This document shows positions 32,839-42,919 of a stretch of DNA of 47,287 nucleotides, piece by piece; the stretch's first letter is position 1, and each line of letters starts with the position of its first letter. The notes under the pieces were generated by a model. The model worked only from the letters and a program-made list of their open reading frames with translations, had not been told where the DNA came from and ran no database searches. The position numbers were made by a program, and so were the translations under genes. This stretch comes from Cyanobacteriota bacterium. GTDB taxonomy: Bacteria; Cyanobacteriota; Cyanobacteriia; Pseudanabaenales; Pseudanabaenaceae. The DNA lies in contig JANXUJ010000199.1 of NCBI GenBank assembly GCA_025356295.1, positions 1 through 47,287 on the forward strand. Direction: 5' to 3'.

Positions 32839-35760
32839 CTAGCCCGTATTTCTCATCCCTGCGGCGATGCCATTGATGGTTAGCAATGCACCGCGCAAAA
32901 GTTCGTTTTTGGAGTAACGCGATCGCAGATCGATTGTATCAGGACGATGTTGACGTAGGCGCTTTAACAAGGATGCTTGGATAAAACCGAGTGGTACGAT
33001 CGAGCCATTTCGCAGTTGTACTGAGCGTTGGAGATCGCGATCGCTATCAAGAAATTGCTTTTGTCCTGTAATTGCTTGGATTACCTTGCGAGTGCGTTGA
33101 TATTCCTCATGTATTTCTGCAAATATATCTCTAAAGGCTTCTTCATAGCCTTCTTTGGTAAGCTCACGCATGTAGTGATGCGCGATCTGCAAGTCAGTCT
33201 TAGCGAGAGTCATCTCCACACGCGAGATTGCAGTTTTAAAGAATGGCCATTTGCTATAAAAATATTGCAACAGTGATAGATGTCCCTCAGGATTTTGTTG
33301 CAGAAACTCCTCTAGCGCCGCACCGATGCCGTACCAAGAGGGGAGTAAAAATCGGCTTTGTGTCCAACTAAACACCCAAGGAATCGCCCTTAAACTCGCT
33401 AAATCACGCTTGCCTGCACGTCTGGCGGGACGAGAGCTAATTTGTAACTGGCTGATTTCTTCGATCGGCGTGACTTGATGAAAAAATTCGACCAGATTTG
33501 GTTGCTCATATATTAATTGACGATAAACTTGACGCGATCGCACCGAGATTTCTTCCATCGTGTCTAGCCAGCAGTCGAGGGTATCTGTGCTGCTAGGTAA
33601 TAGGGCGGCTTGGACTACGGCGGTGGTGATCGTCTCTAGATTGTAAAGGGCAATTTCTGGTAAAGAATATTTTGAAGCAAGTACTTCGCCCTGTTCGGTG
33701 ATCTTGATTCGTCCTTCGATACTCCGCCCTGGTTGCGCCAAGATGGCTTCATAGGTTGGTCCACCGCCACGTCCGACCGATCCGCCGCGTCCATGAAACA
33801 TGCGTAAGTCTACTTGATATTTCTGGCAAACATCTTGCAAGGCGCGCTGAGCTTTATAAATTTCCCAATTACTGCTTAAAAATCCCGAATCTTTGTTGCT
33901 ATCAGAATATCCAAGCATTACCTCTTGGAGATGTTGATGGTTTTCAAGATAGGAGCGATAGAGTGGTAACTCAAATAACTCGGTCATAATTAGCGGGGCG
34001 CTGCGTAAATCCTCTACTGTCTCAAATAAAGGTGCAATGCTGAGTGAACCTTTGCCAGTAGCGGGATCATAAAGTCCTGCTTCTTTAGCGAGCAGTAAGA
34101 CTTCGAGAATATCGCTGACACTACGATTCATGCTAATTACATAGTTATTGCAAATAGCAGTCGAAAACTCTTGCTGAACTTTGGCAACCATCCGAAATGT
34201 CTCGACAATTTCATTAGTTCTGACACTAAAGTTCAGCTTTGATGGAATCATTGGTCGCCGCGTTTTTAACTCCTGAGTTAACCACGTCACTTTTTCCGAC
34301 TCAGTGAGATCGTCATAGGGCTTTGATAAAATTTGCATCGCTTCGGCAATTTCGGCGATCGCATTGCTATGTTGGGTACTTTCTTGACGGATATCTAAAT
34401 GGGCAAGATGAAAACCATAGACATCAACTTGACGGATCAGGTTTTCAAGAGGTTTGGGATTGAGCCTAGTCTCGATTAAACTTGCTTGAATTAGTTTTAA
34501 TTCGGCAAGAAATTCGCAAACATGATTATAAAGTTGATGTTCTTGACCTTTGGTGGATAGCTCCATCTCTGAGGCTTGCCAACCACTATGGCGCAGTTTT
34601 TGATTGCGATCGCGAGTACGTTCGAGGCGCTCTTTTACATAAGCTAGCTTGAGTCGATAAGGCTCTTGGCGGAATTTGATCGAGTTTATGTCATAGACTT
34701 CAGGCAAGTAAATTTGATCATCGCCAAGCGAGTCCAGTAATTCTTGCGAAACATCACTGAGGCTTTGCGATAGCGATAGTAGTCGACTAAGATGTTCAAC
34801 CGACTTAATATACTTATTAAGCACCAGATTACTCTGATAGCAAGCGGTTTGCCATGTTACTTCAGGTGTTACATAGGGGTTGCCATCGCGATCGCTACCA
34901 ACCCATGAGCCGAAATTACAGAAACTGTGGCGAGGTAGCTGCATTTTGGGGAAAGTAATCGAAATCGCGGAAGCAAGGCGATCGTAAAGCACAGGGATCG
35001 CATCAAATAATACTTCTTCAAAATAATGCAACGTATAGTCAGCTTCATCTAAAACCGTTGGCTTGATTTGATTTAGCTCATCAGTGCGCCACCAGAGACG
35101 AATTTCTTCGGCAATTTGTTCTTGTAGCGCTGCTGCTTCCCAGTTTAAGGCGATCGCCTGTGGTGCGAGTTGATGATCACCAATCAGCCGATCCAGTTCC
35201 TTGAGCATCTTCGCGATCGTGCGTTGCTTCTCACGAATGGTATGGCGGACAATTTCAGTCGGATGCGCTGTAAATACTAAACTGATATCGAGATTGTTGA
35301 GTACTTTCTGAATCTGACGCGGCGGCACATTCAGTTTTTTAAGTTCGGGAAATAACCAGCGAAATGTGGCGACAGGATATTCAGCTTCGCTGTTGGTCGG
35401 GCTAATCCGATGAATGTTAGTCTGTTCCTGCTCATGGTCTTGCTCAACGATATTAATTAGTTGGAAAAACAACGCAAAAGCACGCGCGGCGGTAGTCGCT
35501 TTATGCAAGTCAAGGCTTTCGACTACTTTTAAAACTTCTTCAGCAGGATATTCGGGCGCTTGCCCTTCGGGTGAACACATCGCGCGCAATTGTCGTAATA
35601 AATCGACTAATTCTTGACCGCTTTCTCTTAATAGAACTGATTCCCACAAGTCCTCAACCAGCTTGAGACGGTATTGCAGACGAGAATTGGCGGCACGCAG
35701 ATCGCTCTCTAAATTGACTATCTGGACTAATGACGCTGACAGTGCTGCGGGGAAACTCAT
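32839..35760 (-). CDS. ppc: Phosphoenolpyruvate carboxylase
   Basis: It makes oxaloacetate from PEP and bicarbonate, the main anaplerotic reaction in cyanobacteria. The 973-residue protein shows the TAHPTEIVR catalytic-histidine segment (164-172), [14 protein letters not shown], the [11 protein letters not shown] segment, the glycine-rich loop [14 protein letters not shown] and the C-terminal MRNTG. The length is typical of cyanobacterial enzymes (about 1,000). No lesion is seen. It starts with ATG at 35760. The gene is long and monocistronic, with a 304-base divergent spacer to the FAD hydroxylase gene. Confidence 0.97.
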   Translation of the reverse strand: MSFPAALSASLVQIVNLESDLRAANSRLQYRLKLVEDLWESVLLRESGQELVDLLRQLRAMCSPEGQAPEYPAEEVLKVVESLDLHKATTAARAFALFFQLINIVEQDHEQEQTNIHRISPTNSEAEYPVATFRWLFPELKKLNVPPRQIQKVLNNLDISLVFTAHPTEIVRHTIREKQRTIAKMLKELDRLIGDHQLAPQAIALNWEAAALQEQIAEEIRLWWRTDELNQIKPTVLDEADYTLHYFEEVLFDAIPVLYDRLASAISITFPKMQLPRHSFCNFGSWVGSDRDGNPYVTPEVTWQTACYQSNLVLNKYIKSVEHLSRLLSLSQSLSDVSQELLDSLGDDQIYLPEVYDINSIKFRQEPYRLKLAYVKERLERTRDRNQKLRHSGWQASEMELSTKGQEHQLYNHVCEFLAELKLIQASLIETRLNPKPLENLIRQVDVYGFHLAHLDIRQESTQHSNAIAEIAEAMQILSKPYDDLTESEKVTWLTQELKTRRPMIPSKLNFSVRTNEIVETFRMVAKVQQEFSTAICNNYVISMNRSVSDILEVLLLAKEAGLYDPATGKGSLSIAPLFETVEDLRSAPLIMTELFELPLYRSYLENHQHLQEVMLGYSDSNKDSGFLSSNWEIYKAQRALQDVCQKYQVDLRMFHGRGGSVGRGGGPTYEAILAQPGRSIEGRIKITEQGEVLASKYSLPEIALYNLETITTAVVQAALLPSSTDTLDCWLDTMEEISVRSRQVYRQLIYEQPNLVEFFHQVTPIEEISQLQISSRPARRAGKRDLASLRAIPWVFSWTQSRFLLPSWYGIGAALEEFLQQNPEGHLSLLQYFYSKWPFFKTAISRVEMTLAKTDLQIAHHYMRELTKEGYEEAFRDIFAEIHEEYQRTRKVIQAITGQKQFLDSDRDLQRSVQLRNGSIVPLGFIQASLLKRLRQHRPDTIDLRSRYSKNELLRGALLTINGIAAGMRNTG

Positions 35761-36064
35761 CCAACTTTCTCCAAAATTTTCTTTTCAATCAAAATTTTCC
35801 CACTTTGAGAGGCTTTCTTCTGTTTCTCAAGTAGCAGTTAACAACTGTTTGTAGTTACAGAGTCTGAAATCTTAGGTAGGAAGCAAGCATAAAATCTCTA
35901 TTATTTTCTATACCATACCAGCCTACCTGCTTGTTCGTTGTGGCTTGTTGGTTATGGCTTTTTTGCTAGCAATGATGTTAAAAACATCTTTAACTTTGCA
36001 ATATTTCTTTACAAAGCATCGATAATAGTAACTAATTTAAAACTAATTTAAAATAGTCTAAGCA
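35761..36064. other. Divergent intergenic region of ppc and the FAD hydroxylase
   Basis: 304 AT-rich bases holding the two promoters. I see no convincing consensus boxes, hairpin or small gene. GTTGTGGCTTGTTGG-like imperfect repeats near 35937 are low-complexity. Confidence 0.45.
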
Positions 36065-37297
36065 ATGTTTGATGTACTAATTGTCGGTGCGGGAATGGTG
36101 GGCGCGAGTTTAGCCTGTGCGCTAGGGGACAAGAATTGCGCTGGGAATCGCCACCTCAAAGTTGGGATTATTGAGAGCAATGGTAATTTCTTGCGTGGGG
36201 AATTTGCGGCTGATGGTCGTGCGAGTGCGATCGCTTATGGCTCAAGCCAGATTTGGCAAAATATCGGAGTGTGGGGTGGAATGCAAAGCAGGGGGGTTAC
36301 GCCAATGCACATGATTCAAGTATCAGAAGGCAATTTGCCTTATCAAGTGCAGTTACGCCGCGAGGATATGGGGCAAGAAGCTCTGGGCTATATTGTCGAA
36401 AATTCAGTAACTCTGGCTTCGCTCTGGGAATTTGCACGAGAATGCTCCAATCTGGAATTAATCTGTCCTGCCCAAGTTTTAGATATCGAATATGTAAAAA
36501 ATGCTGACTGCGACCTAATGCGCGTCAAAATAAGTTCTGAGATTGGCGACCAATATCTGGAAACAAAATTATTAGTTGGTGCAGATGGTGGGCGATCGCA
36601 AGTGCGCCAACTTGCCAAGATTAAAATCACTGAGCGCCAATATGAGCAGACCTGCATTGTCACTACGATCAAGTCAGAGCGATCGCATCAGAATTTTGCT
36701 TACGAAAGATTTCAGGAAAGTGGACCTTTCGCGATTTTGCCTTTAAGTAGCGATCGCGCTTGCATCGTCTGGACAGCCACCAAAGAAGAAACGCCTGCTT
36801 TGCTAGCCCTTGATGAAGCTACTTTTTTGCAAGAGCTAATTAAGCGCTGCGGTGCGCCGCTGATTGAGAAGCTCGGCAAAGTTACTTTAGAATCACGCGA
36901 TCGAGCTAACTATGTCCCTCGTTGGATGCACAGCAAAACCTATATCCAGCCGCGCCTAGTCCTAATTGGTGATGCCGCGCATACCACCCATCCGATCGCA
37001 GGGCAGGGCATGAATCTCGGCATCCGTGACATGAATGCCTTAGCAAATGTGTTGCGATTAGCGCATCAAGCCCAGGAAGATTTGGGAGCGATCGCTGTTT
37101 TAAACCGCTACCAAGCTAAACGTAAATGGGATAATTTGGGCGTAATTTGGCTAACCGATATCTCCAATCGTATTTTTTCCAATCATAATTTGTTCTTCAA
37201 AATATTACGTCGCTTGGGTTTACTCTTGTTGCAAATCTCTCTGCTCAAGCGAGTTTTAATGTACTTTATGATGGGCTTACATCAGAGTCCTAAGTGA
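36065..37297 (+). CDS. UbiH/Coq6-family FAD-dependent hydroxylase
   Basis: A 410-residue flavoprotein monooxygenase. It has the dinucleotide motif DVLIVGAGMVGASLACAL (3-20), the DG motif VGADGGRSQVR (171-181) and the GD motif IGDAAHTTHPIAGQGMNLG (301-319), the whole signature of the UbiH/UbiF/Coq6 ring hydroxylases. Cyanobacteria make plastoquinone, not ubiquinone, so this family is a reasonable candidate for a ring-hydroxylation step in plastoquinone synthesis. The C-terminus is hydrophobic and probably membrane-associated. The ATG is at 36065. Confidence 0.85.
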   Translation: MFDVLIVGAGMVGASLACALGDKNCAGNRHLKVGIIESNGNFLRGEFAADGRASAIAYGSSQIWQNIGVWGGMQSRGVTPMHMIQVSEGNLPYQVQLRREDMGQEALGYIVENSVTLASLWEFARECSNLELICPAQVLDIEYVKNADCDLMRVKISSEIGDQYLETKLLVGADGGRSQVRQLAKIKITERQYEQTCIVTTIKSERSHQNFAYERFQESGPFAILPLSSDRACIVWTATKEETPALLALDEATFLQELIKRCGAPLIEKLGKVTLESRDRANYVPRWMHSKTYIQPRLVLIGDAAHTTHPIAGQGMNLGIRDMNALANVLRLAHQAQEDLGAIAVLNRYQAKRKWDNLGVIWLTDISNRIFSNHNLFFKILRRLGLLLLQISLLKRVLMYFMMGLHQSPK

Positions 37298-37416
37298 TAG
37301 CGGCAACTTTGGCTTACCACCAACTACTAAATCCATGTATATTTGAGTTGTCGCCAGTTATTAAAAATTAGCGAAAGCCTTTTGCGGGAAACACATCTTA
37401 AAACAGGTACGCCCGC

Positions 37417-37692
37417 ATGACAGACTCTAACAAATGTTCCGTAAATTATGAACTTACGGAACATGCAAAAATAAGGATTGTTGAGCGCAAGATATCTTTG
37501 CACTGGATTGAGATCACTTTATCCACTCCTCAAAGAGTTGAGTTGGACTCAAAGGATACTGATTTACGTCATGCTTTGGCTTCGATCGCTGAATGTGATA
37601 AAAAAGTTTTGCGTGTCATTTACAATATGACAACTATCCCTAACAAGGTTGTTTCAGTTTATTTCGATCGCAAATTACGAGGGAAGCTATGA
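37417..37692 (+). CDS. DUF4258 protein, toxin-like partner
   Basis: A 91-residue protein with the DUF4258 signature YELTEHAKIRIVERKIS, and then ...LRVIYNMTTIPNKVVSVYFDRKLRGKL, a fold related to RelE/BrnT-like mRNA interferases. The downstream DUF2283 gene starts inside its last four bases, so they are translationally coupled. DUF4258/DUF2283 pairs recur in bacterial genomes in this order and are thought to be toxin-antitoxin-like; activity is not proven. Confidence 0.75.
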   Translation: MTDSNKCSVNYELTEHAKIRIVERKISLHWIEITLSTPQRVELDSKDTDLRHALASIAECDKKVLRVIYNMTTIPNKVVSVYFDRKLRGKL

Positions 37693-37940
37693 GACTTGAA
37701 TACGACCCGATCGCTAATGCTGCTTATATCCGTATCAGAGAAGCTGAAATTATTGAATCAGAAGAAGTTGCTGATGGAGTCGTTTGTGATTTTGATCAAC
37801 AAAACAAGATTGTGGGTATTGAAATTTTAAGTGTTAAGCAAAGAACTCCTACTCAAATCAAAAACATCATCTTCCCCTTTGACGAGCAAGATAAGAAAAG
37901 TCTTAGGGAGTTGTTTAATATTTTTGCGCTAGCTTTTTAG
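37689..37940 (+). CDS. DUF2283 protein, antitoxin-like partner
   Basis: An 83-residue protein of the DUF2283 type: MRLEYDPIANAAYIRIREAEIIESEEVADGVVCDFDQQNKIVGIEILSV. It overlaps the DUF4258 gene by four bases (ATGA). The domain is small and acidic, as expected for an antitoxin-like partner. The last ~30 residues extend beyond the core and end in a hydrophobic FNIFALAF. The role as antitoxin is inferred from the pairing only. Confidence 0.75.
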   Translation: MRLEYDPIANAAYIRIREAEIIESEEVADGVVCDFDQQNKIVGIEILSVKQRTPTQIKNIIFPFDEQDKKSLRELFNIFALAF

Positions 37941-38084
37941 AAGATTGTTCCTTTGCTCAAAATAAGAAAAATCATTAGAAATAATTTCAGGTTGGCAGCG
38001 ATCGCGAAAGATCATGGTTAGAATAACAGCACCAAACTTGTAATGTTAGTATTCGGCTCTTAACCTTTAAGTCCCCACGCAACT

Positions 38085-39326
38085 GTGAAACTCTTTCAGA
38101 TTTTTCAGGTATTCCCTTTTTTTGATCGCACGGTCGATAAATGGGCGACAGAAGCTCGTCTCTTGCGATGGCTGACTTTTTTGTGGTTATTTGCAGGGCT
38201 AGCCGTACTTTTTTCTGCCTCCTACCCCGTTGCTGATATTGCCTTCAAAGATGGCACGCTCTATTTTAAATATCAATTAGCTTGGGCAGCGATTGGTTTA
38301 CTGATATTTAATGTAATTGTGCATTTGCCATTACGGTTTATGCTGAAAATTAGTCCTGTCTTTTTGTTCATTATTCTAGCGATGCTCTATGCGACGCATA
38401 TTCCAGGAATTGGGACAACTCGCAATGCCGCGACCCGATGGTTATCAGTGGGATCGAGTTCATTTTTGTTGCAACCTTCTGAGCTAATCAAGCCATTTTT
38501 GATTTTGCAAGCAGCACAGCTTTTTGGGAATTGGAGTCGCACCCATTGGAAAGTGCGATTTGGCTGGATATTTGTATTTTTGTTGGTGTTAGGTGGCATT
38601 TTGATGCAGCCCAGTTTGAGCGTGACTGCTCTCTGCGGGATCACACTTTGGCTGATTGCTCTAGGTGCAGGATTGCCTAGCCTTCAGCTTTTGGGAACTG
38701 CGGCTTTAGGGACTTGTGTGGCGATCGCTAGTGCGACTTTTCGGGAATATCAGAGGCGGCGGATTATGTCATTTCTCGATCCTTGGCAAGATCAGGCGGG
38801 TGATGGCTATCAATTAGTGCAAAGTTTGATGGCGATCGGCTCAGGTGGTCTCTGGGGAACTGGTTTTGGATTGTCGCAGCAAAAGTTATTTTTGCCAATT
38901 CAGTATACGGACTTTATTTTTGCGGTTTTTGCAGAAGAATTTGGCTTGTTTGGTGCTGTTTGTTTGCTGCTCTTAGTGATGTTTTACGGCACAATTGGGC
39001 TAGCGGTGACTTATAAATGCAAAGACCCTGTGGTTCGTTTGGTTGCGCTTGGTTCAACATCATTGATTGTAGTGCAATCAATTTTGAATGTCGGCGTGGC
39101 AACTGGAGTTTTGCCAACTACGGGATTACCTTTTCCCTTCTTGAGCTATGGCGGTAGCTCGACTTTGTCTTGCTTATTTATCGCAGGTTTGTTGATTCGC
39201 TCCGCACGCGAAATGTCGGCTGCGGATGTAATCCAATTTGCTAAAAGCTCAGTTCCCAGGACTAAAAGCGATCGCCATGACCCAAAAACTAAACGACAAG
39301 ACAAAATAGAAGTATCACCGCGATAG
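38085..39326 (+). CDS. ftsW: Septal peptidoglycan glycosyltransferase FtsW
   Basis: A SEDS-family membrane glycosyltransferase for septal peptidoglycan. The 413-residue protein has about ten membrane segments, the family segments LLQPSELIKPFLIL and RRIMSFLDPWQDQAGDGYQLVQSLMAIGSGGLWGTGFG, and the C-terminal GVLPTTGLPFPFLSYGGSS motif. A basic cytoplasmic tail (about 385-413) follows. FtsW and RodA are related; the division-type context and the cyanobacterial form favour FtsW. It starts with GTG at 38085. No other division genes are adjacent. Confidence 0.9.
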   Translation: MKLFQIFQVFPFFDRTVDKWATEARLLRWLTFLWLFAGLAVLFSASYPVADIAFKDGTLYFKYQLAWAAIGLLIFNVIVHLPLRFMLKISPVFLFIILAMLYATHIPGIGTTRNAATRWLSVGSSSFLLQPSELIKPFLILQAAQLFGNWSRTHWKVRFGWIFVFLLVLGGILMQPSLSVTALCGITLWLIALGAGLPSLQLLGTAALGTCVAIASATFREYQRRRIMSFLDPWQDQAGDGYQLVQSLMAIGSGGLWGTGFGLSQQKLFLPIQYTDFIFAVFAEEFGLFGAVCLLLLVMFYGTIGLAVTYKCKDPVVRLVALGSTSLIVVQSILNVGVATGVLPTTGLPFPFLSYGGSSTLSCLFIAGLLIRSAREMSAADVIQFAKSSVPRTKSDRHDPKTKRQDKIEVSPR

Positions 39327-39388
39327 TCTCTATGCTTACAAATTCTATGCTTACAAAAAATATTTATTAAGATGGATTTTTTTAATTG

Positions 39389-40657
39389 ATGCCTGAACCC
39401 GATCTAAATTCTCCTGTTGGCTACCTAAGCGTTTTGCGTAATCGTAAATTTTTAGCATTATGGATCGCGCAAATTTTGTCGCAATTGGTCGATAAAATCG
39501 TTCTTATTTTACTGATTTCTCTAGCAGTGGCGGGTAATGTCAATGATGTAAATGCACGAGAGTCATCAATCATGATTGCGATGACTCTGCCTGCGGTATT
39601 TCTAGGCTCGATCGCGGGTATTTTTGTCGATTGGCATCCGAAACGTCAAGTGCTGATTTTATGTAATTTTTTGCGTGGGACTTGTATTCTTGTCATTCCC
39701 TTTTTGCCGCAATCGATGGCGATGTTGTTGGTGATTACTTTTGTGATCTCTACGCTGACTAACTTTTTTGCCCCAGCCGAACAATCAGCAATTCCATTGA
39801 TTGTCCCCAAATCTGATCTTTTGCCTGCTAATGCCTTGTTCACAATCACGATGGTGGGTTCGCTGATTGTTGGTTTTGCGATCGGCTCTCCCTTACTTGC
39901 CTTGACCACAAAATTATTTCCTGTTTCTTATAGTCGTGAAATATTACTGGGCGGTTTATATATTTTGTCGGGATTGGTTTTGTTTGCTTTGCCCAAGAAT
40001 GAGATTATTCATCCTAAACAAAAAGGCGTGGGAATTTGGACTGATTTGCGCGATGCTTTTAAATATGTGCATCACAATCATTTGATTGGTGGGGCGATGA
40101 TTCAGCTAACTTTGCTGTATGCGGTGTTGGGGACAATGCAAAAGTTATCGCTTAACCTTGCCGAAGTTGTGACTAATAATCGCGATGACTTTGGTTTTTT
40201 TATTGCTTCGGTGGGTGTTGGTTTAGCGATCGGTGCACTTATCTTGGGGCAGTTTGGCGATCGCTTTGCCCATCGCCCTTTGCCTTTTGTTGGTTTCATC
40301 GGTATGGCGATCGGGCTATTTATGTTTGCTTTTGTTTCTAATTTGTGGGTGGGGTTAGCGGTCGGCTGCTTTATTGGTATAAACGGCGCTTTAGTGGCAA
40401 TTCCAATGCAAACCACAGTTCAAGAACATACGCCCGAAAATATGCGCGGCAAAGTTTTTGGACTGCTAAATAATAGCGAAAACATTGCCGCTAGCTTACC
40501 TCTTGCACTAACGGCGATCGCCCTTGATCTTTCAACTAACTCATTCGGCAAACAATCAGGCTTTCAGATAGTAATGATGATTCTCAGTTTAATCGTCCTT
40601 GCTCTCGGTACATGGGCTTGGACAAGAACAAAACGAGCTTTACAAAAAGTTTTATGA
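39389..40657 (+). CDS. MFS transporter
   Basis: A 422-residue major facilitator protein with about 12 membrane segments. The N-terminal LRNRKFLALWIAQILSQLVDKIVLILL segment and the cytoplasmic loop DWHPKRQVLILCNFLRG (the place of the conserved MFS loop) are visible, as is the second-half repeat LGQFGDRFAHRPLPFVGF. It resembles the EntS/DHA-like efflux permeases that are common in cyanobacteria; the substrate is unknown. I used ATG 39389 and not the TTG three bases upstream. It lies 62 bases after ftsW on the same strand and may be partly co-transcribed. Confidence 0.85.
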   Translation: MPEPDLNSPVGYLSVLRNRKFLALWIAQILSQLVDKIVLILLISLAVAGNVNDVNARESSIMIAMTLPAVFLGSIAGIFVDWHPKRQVLILCNFLRGTCILVIPFLPQSMAMLLVITFVISTLTNFFAPAEQSAIPLIVPKSDLLPANALFTITMVGSLIVGFAIGSPLLALTTKLFPVSYSREILLGGLYILSGLVLFALPKNEIIHPKQKGVGIWTDLRDAFKYVHHNHLIGGAMIQLTLLYAVLGTMQKLSLNLAEVVTNNRDDFGFFIASVGVGLAIGALILGQFGDRFAHRPLPFVGFIGMAIGLFMFAFVSNLWVGLAVGCFIGINGALVAIPMQTTVQEHTPENMRGKVFGLLNNSENIAASLPLALTAIALDLSTNSFGKQSGFQIVMMILSLIVLALGTWAWTRTKRALQKVL

Positions 40658-40688
40658 TCAGGATCGCGCTAACCGCGACCCTAGTCGT

Positions 40689-41015
40689 TTAGTTAGCGAT
40701 CGCCTCTTGGACAATCTGCGCAAGTTCACCGCGTTGGCTTAACTCCATCACGATGTCGCATCCGCCTACAAATTCACCACCAACATAGACTTGAGGAAAG
40801 GTTGGCCAACTAGAAAATTCCTTTAAACCTACTCGTAAATCACCATCTTCAAGAATATTTGCAGTTTCGTAAGGATGTCCGAGCGCATTAAAAGTCTGGA
40901 CTACTGCTGCTGAAAATCCACACTGAGGCTGTTGAGGTGTGCCTTTGATGTAGAGCATGATTTTATTATTGTTAATCTGGCTCTCGATCTTAGTTTGCAA
41001 AATAGGGCTAAGCAT
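40689..41015 (-). CDS. grxD: Monothiol CGFS-type glutaredoxin
   Basis: A 108-residue monothiol glutaredoxin that carries iron-sulfur clusters between assembly and target proteins. It shows the start IMLYIKGTPQQPQCGFS with the single active cysteine C32 in CGFS, the WPTFPQVYVGGEFVGGCDIV glutathione-binding region, and standard length. Cyanobacterial homologues bind [2Fe-2S] with glutathione. It is convergent with the MFS gene, with only 31 bases between the stops. The gene symbol follows the E. coli name. Confidence 0.93.
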   Translation of the reverse strand: MLSPILQTKIESQINNNKIMLYIKGTPQQPQCGFSAAVVQTFNALGHPYETANILEDGDLRVGLKEFSSWPTFPQVYVGGEFVGGCDIVMELSQRGELAQIVQEAIAN

Positions 41016-41136
41016 ATTAATTAGGTTAATTTTGGTGTCAACTACTGTTACTATCTGCGATCTTAACGCGATCGCATCCTCTCAAACCACCCAACTAAGA
41101 AATTGAGGGTGTATTTTGGACAACCTCATGTGCGGT

Positions 41137-41162
41137 CTCAATTTACTAACTCAATTTACTAG
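41137..41162. repeat. 13-bp tandem duplication at the ComFB-protein stop codon
   Basis: CTCAATTTACTA followed by A (41137-41149) is repeated at 41150-41162 with only the last base changed. The stop codon of the ComFB gene (41159-41161 on the minus strand) lies inside the second copy, so the duplication placed a second, in-phase-looking copy after the gene end. Confidence 0.8.
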
Positions 41163-42181
41163 GCATCATGCTTTGCGCGCCAATTTGGATAATCATTTTT
41201 AGGTGATTTTAAAGATTCTTCGACAACTTCAGCGACATTTCGCCATGTAATATCATCACGTCCAATTAATTCACGCAGTTGAACTAACGTATCCTCTAGT
41301 TCAAGATTAAATTTTTCAAAAGGTAATGGAGACAATGCTCGATCAGGTGCTTGAATTACTCTAACTAAAGCTTCTTTGACAATATTGATAATTTGATTTG
41401 TCATCTCAGACTTGATTCTTTGGCGCTGGCTTTGCATACCACGGCGACTGGTGGCATACATCGGCGGCAATCGATTTAAGACATACGCCGCTACATCATC
41501 GATACTGACTTTATGCTGAAGTGTTGGATCAAGGCGTAAGACTCGGCGCTCAATGATTGCTGACACAAGAGCTTCGAGAATATTGCTATATCGATAGACA
41601 GTTCCCGACATATATGACTCAAAATCTTTGATTTCAGCCGAGATATCTTTTTCAGTACTGAAACTTTTAGATGCGGTGGGCAAAATTGAAGATATAGGGC
41701 GGCGGCGAACTGCATAGCTACGAGCCATCAAAGAATTACGCCGATCTAGGCTGACATATGTCCCATTAGAAAGCCCTTGATAATAGCCAGAATTCATCGC
41801 ATCTCGTACGATTTCTGGGACATCTTTCCATTTGAGATAGTCTTTACTAAATAACTTGCGTAACTTAGACAACGATCTCGCCTGACTAATTAGTTCGTGT
41901 GCAGGAATTGGATCACTTTGTCTTAGTACATCACTTTGCGTACTCAGAAACCCATTACGAACAGTCTTGACGATCGATGCTCCTAGCTCTTGTTCTGCCC
42001 TCTTGCGCTGTTGTATCCAGCCGCGCTGAGTCGTGGCATACATTGGTGGTAGGCGATTCAGTGTATAGCCAATCACTTCACTTAAATCAACCCGCTTTTT
42101 TACATCAGCACCCAGTCTCTTGTACTGTGCTTCTGCTTCTTCGATCACTAGTTCTTCTAGTGCATTTCTACAACTACTCAT
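41159..42181 (-). CDS. Protein with two ComFB units
   Basis: The 340-residue protein has two ComFB-type domains, at about 2-80 and 196-277. Each has the core LNRLPPMYAT (41-50 and 235-244), followed by a RG pair and a basic Q/R-rich segment. A second shared module follows each domain: LRKLFSKDYLKWKDVPEIVRDAMNS (107-131) and LRELIGRDDITWRNVAEVVEESLKS (302-326). So the whole unit is duplicated. ComFB proteins in cyanobacteria (CdgR/ComFB) were reported to bind cyclic dinucleotides; usual forms are single-domain and dimeric. This one could fold as an intrachain dimer. No transmembrane segment is seen. Confidence 0.82.
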   Translation of the reverse strand: MSSCRNALEELVIEEAEAQYKRLGADVKKRVDLSEVIGYTLNRLPPMYATTQRGWIQQRKRAEQELGASIVKTVRNGFLSTQSDVLRQSDPIPAHELISQARSLSKLRKLFSKDYLKWKDVPEIVRDAMNSGYYQGLSNGTYVSLDRRNSLMARSYAVRRRPISSILPTASKSFSTEKDISAEIKDFESYMSGTVYRYSNILEALVSAIIERRVLRLDPTLQHKVSIDDVAAYVLNRLPPMYATSRRGMQSQRQRIKSEMTNQIINIVKEALVRVIQAPDRALSPLPFEKFNLELEDTLVQLRELIGRDDITWRNVAEVVEESLKSPKNDYPNWRAKHDA

Positions 42182-42268
42182 ATGAAACCTTCTATTTTGA
42201 GGAGTAGATGCGCTGAATGTCAGCGTATTTATGTCCTATAAATTGGTGAATTCTAGCATATAAAACTT

Positions 42269-42305
42269 AGACAATAAAGGTAACATAACAATGCTTTTAT
42301 TGTCT
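42269..42305. terminator. Inverted repeat after the DUF3318 gene
   Basis: The arms 42269-42279 (AGACAATAAAG) and 42294-42305 pair apart from one extra base. The repeat lies just downstream of the minus-strand DUF3318 stop and probably terminates its transcript. Confidence 0.6.
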
Positions 42306-42313
42306 GCGACTTG

Positions 42314-42919
42314 CTATATTGTGTCTGGGATCGTAGTTTTTGATAAACCTGCGATCGCCCTTAAATTTTGACAGCGAATCAATTCTGTAAACTCTGGCGT
42401 ACTGCGTCCCATTAATCTAGCGATCGCAGGAATTGCTTCAAGTAAGGCTCTAGCCGCTTCGATTTGGCTATAATTTCGCTTTTGTGCGATCTCGATCGCC
42501 TCGTTATCAGCTTGGACTTGCACTTGCGAGCTTTGGTTAGTACGCAAGATTTGATTAATTCCAATCGTGCCTAGCAGTAGCGCGATCGCAATTCCAGTGA
42601 CATCACCCTGCACTGTTTCGATGATGCCGCCAACTATCGCGATCGCGGCAACACCCTGATAAGCACCTGTTTGCAACCATTTAGTTTGTTGTCGCCAGCT
42701 TACTTCATACAACAACAACATATCTCTCTGAGCTTCAGGCAATTGTCGCCATAATCGAAAATCTATATTTACTTGCGTCCCTTTTTGCCAGGGCAAGATT
42801 GGTAAACTTGCGATTGGTTTAGATAGTTCAGGTTTAGATTTAATTGAGGTTGTCATCCGCCAAGATGCTGGCAGGAGATCGCGCAAGCGGGCGATTTCTT
42901 CATTAATATTCATATACAA
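42314..42919 (-). CDS. DUF3318 family membrane protein
   Basis: A 201-residue cyanobacterial protein. The N-terminus has the family pattern EEIARLRDLLPASWRMTTSIKSKPE, followed by the LPWQKGTQVNIDFRLWRQLPEAQRDMLLLYEVSW segment. Two hydrophobic segments (about 91-107 and 110-126, GVAAIAIVGGII and IAIALLLGTIGINQIL) suggest a membrane hairpin, and a helical tail follows. Function is unknown. Start is M1 (42919) or M3 (42913). It is only 27 bases from the start of the divergent DUF1824 gene. Confidence 0.8.
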   Translation of the reverse strand: MYMNINEEIARLRDLLPASWRMTTSIKSKPELSKPIASLPILPWQKGTQVNIDFRLWRQLPEAQRDMLLLYEVSWRQQTKWLQTGAYQGVAAIAIVGGIIETVQGDVTGIAIALLLGTIGINQILRTNQSSQVQVQADNEAIEIAQKRNYSQIEAARALLEAIPAIARLMGRSTPEFTELIRCQNLRAIAGLSKTTIPDTI

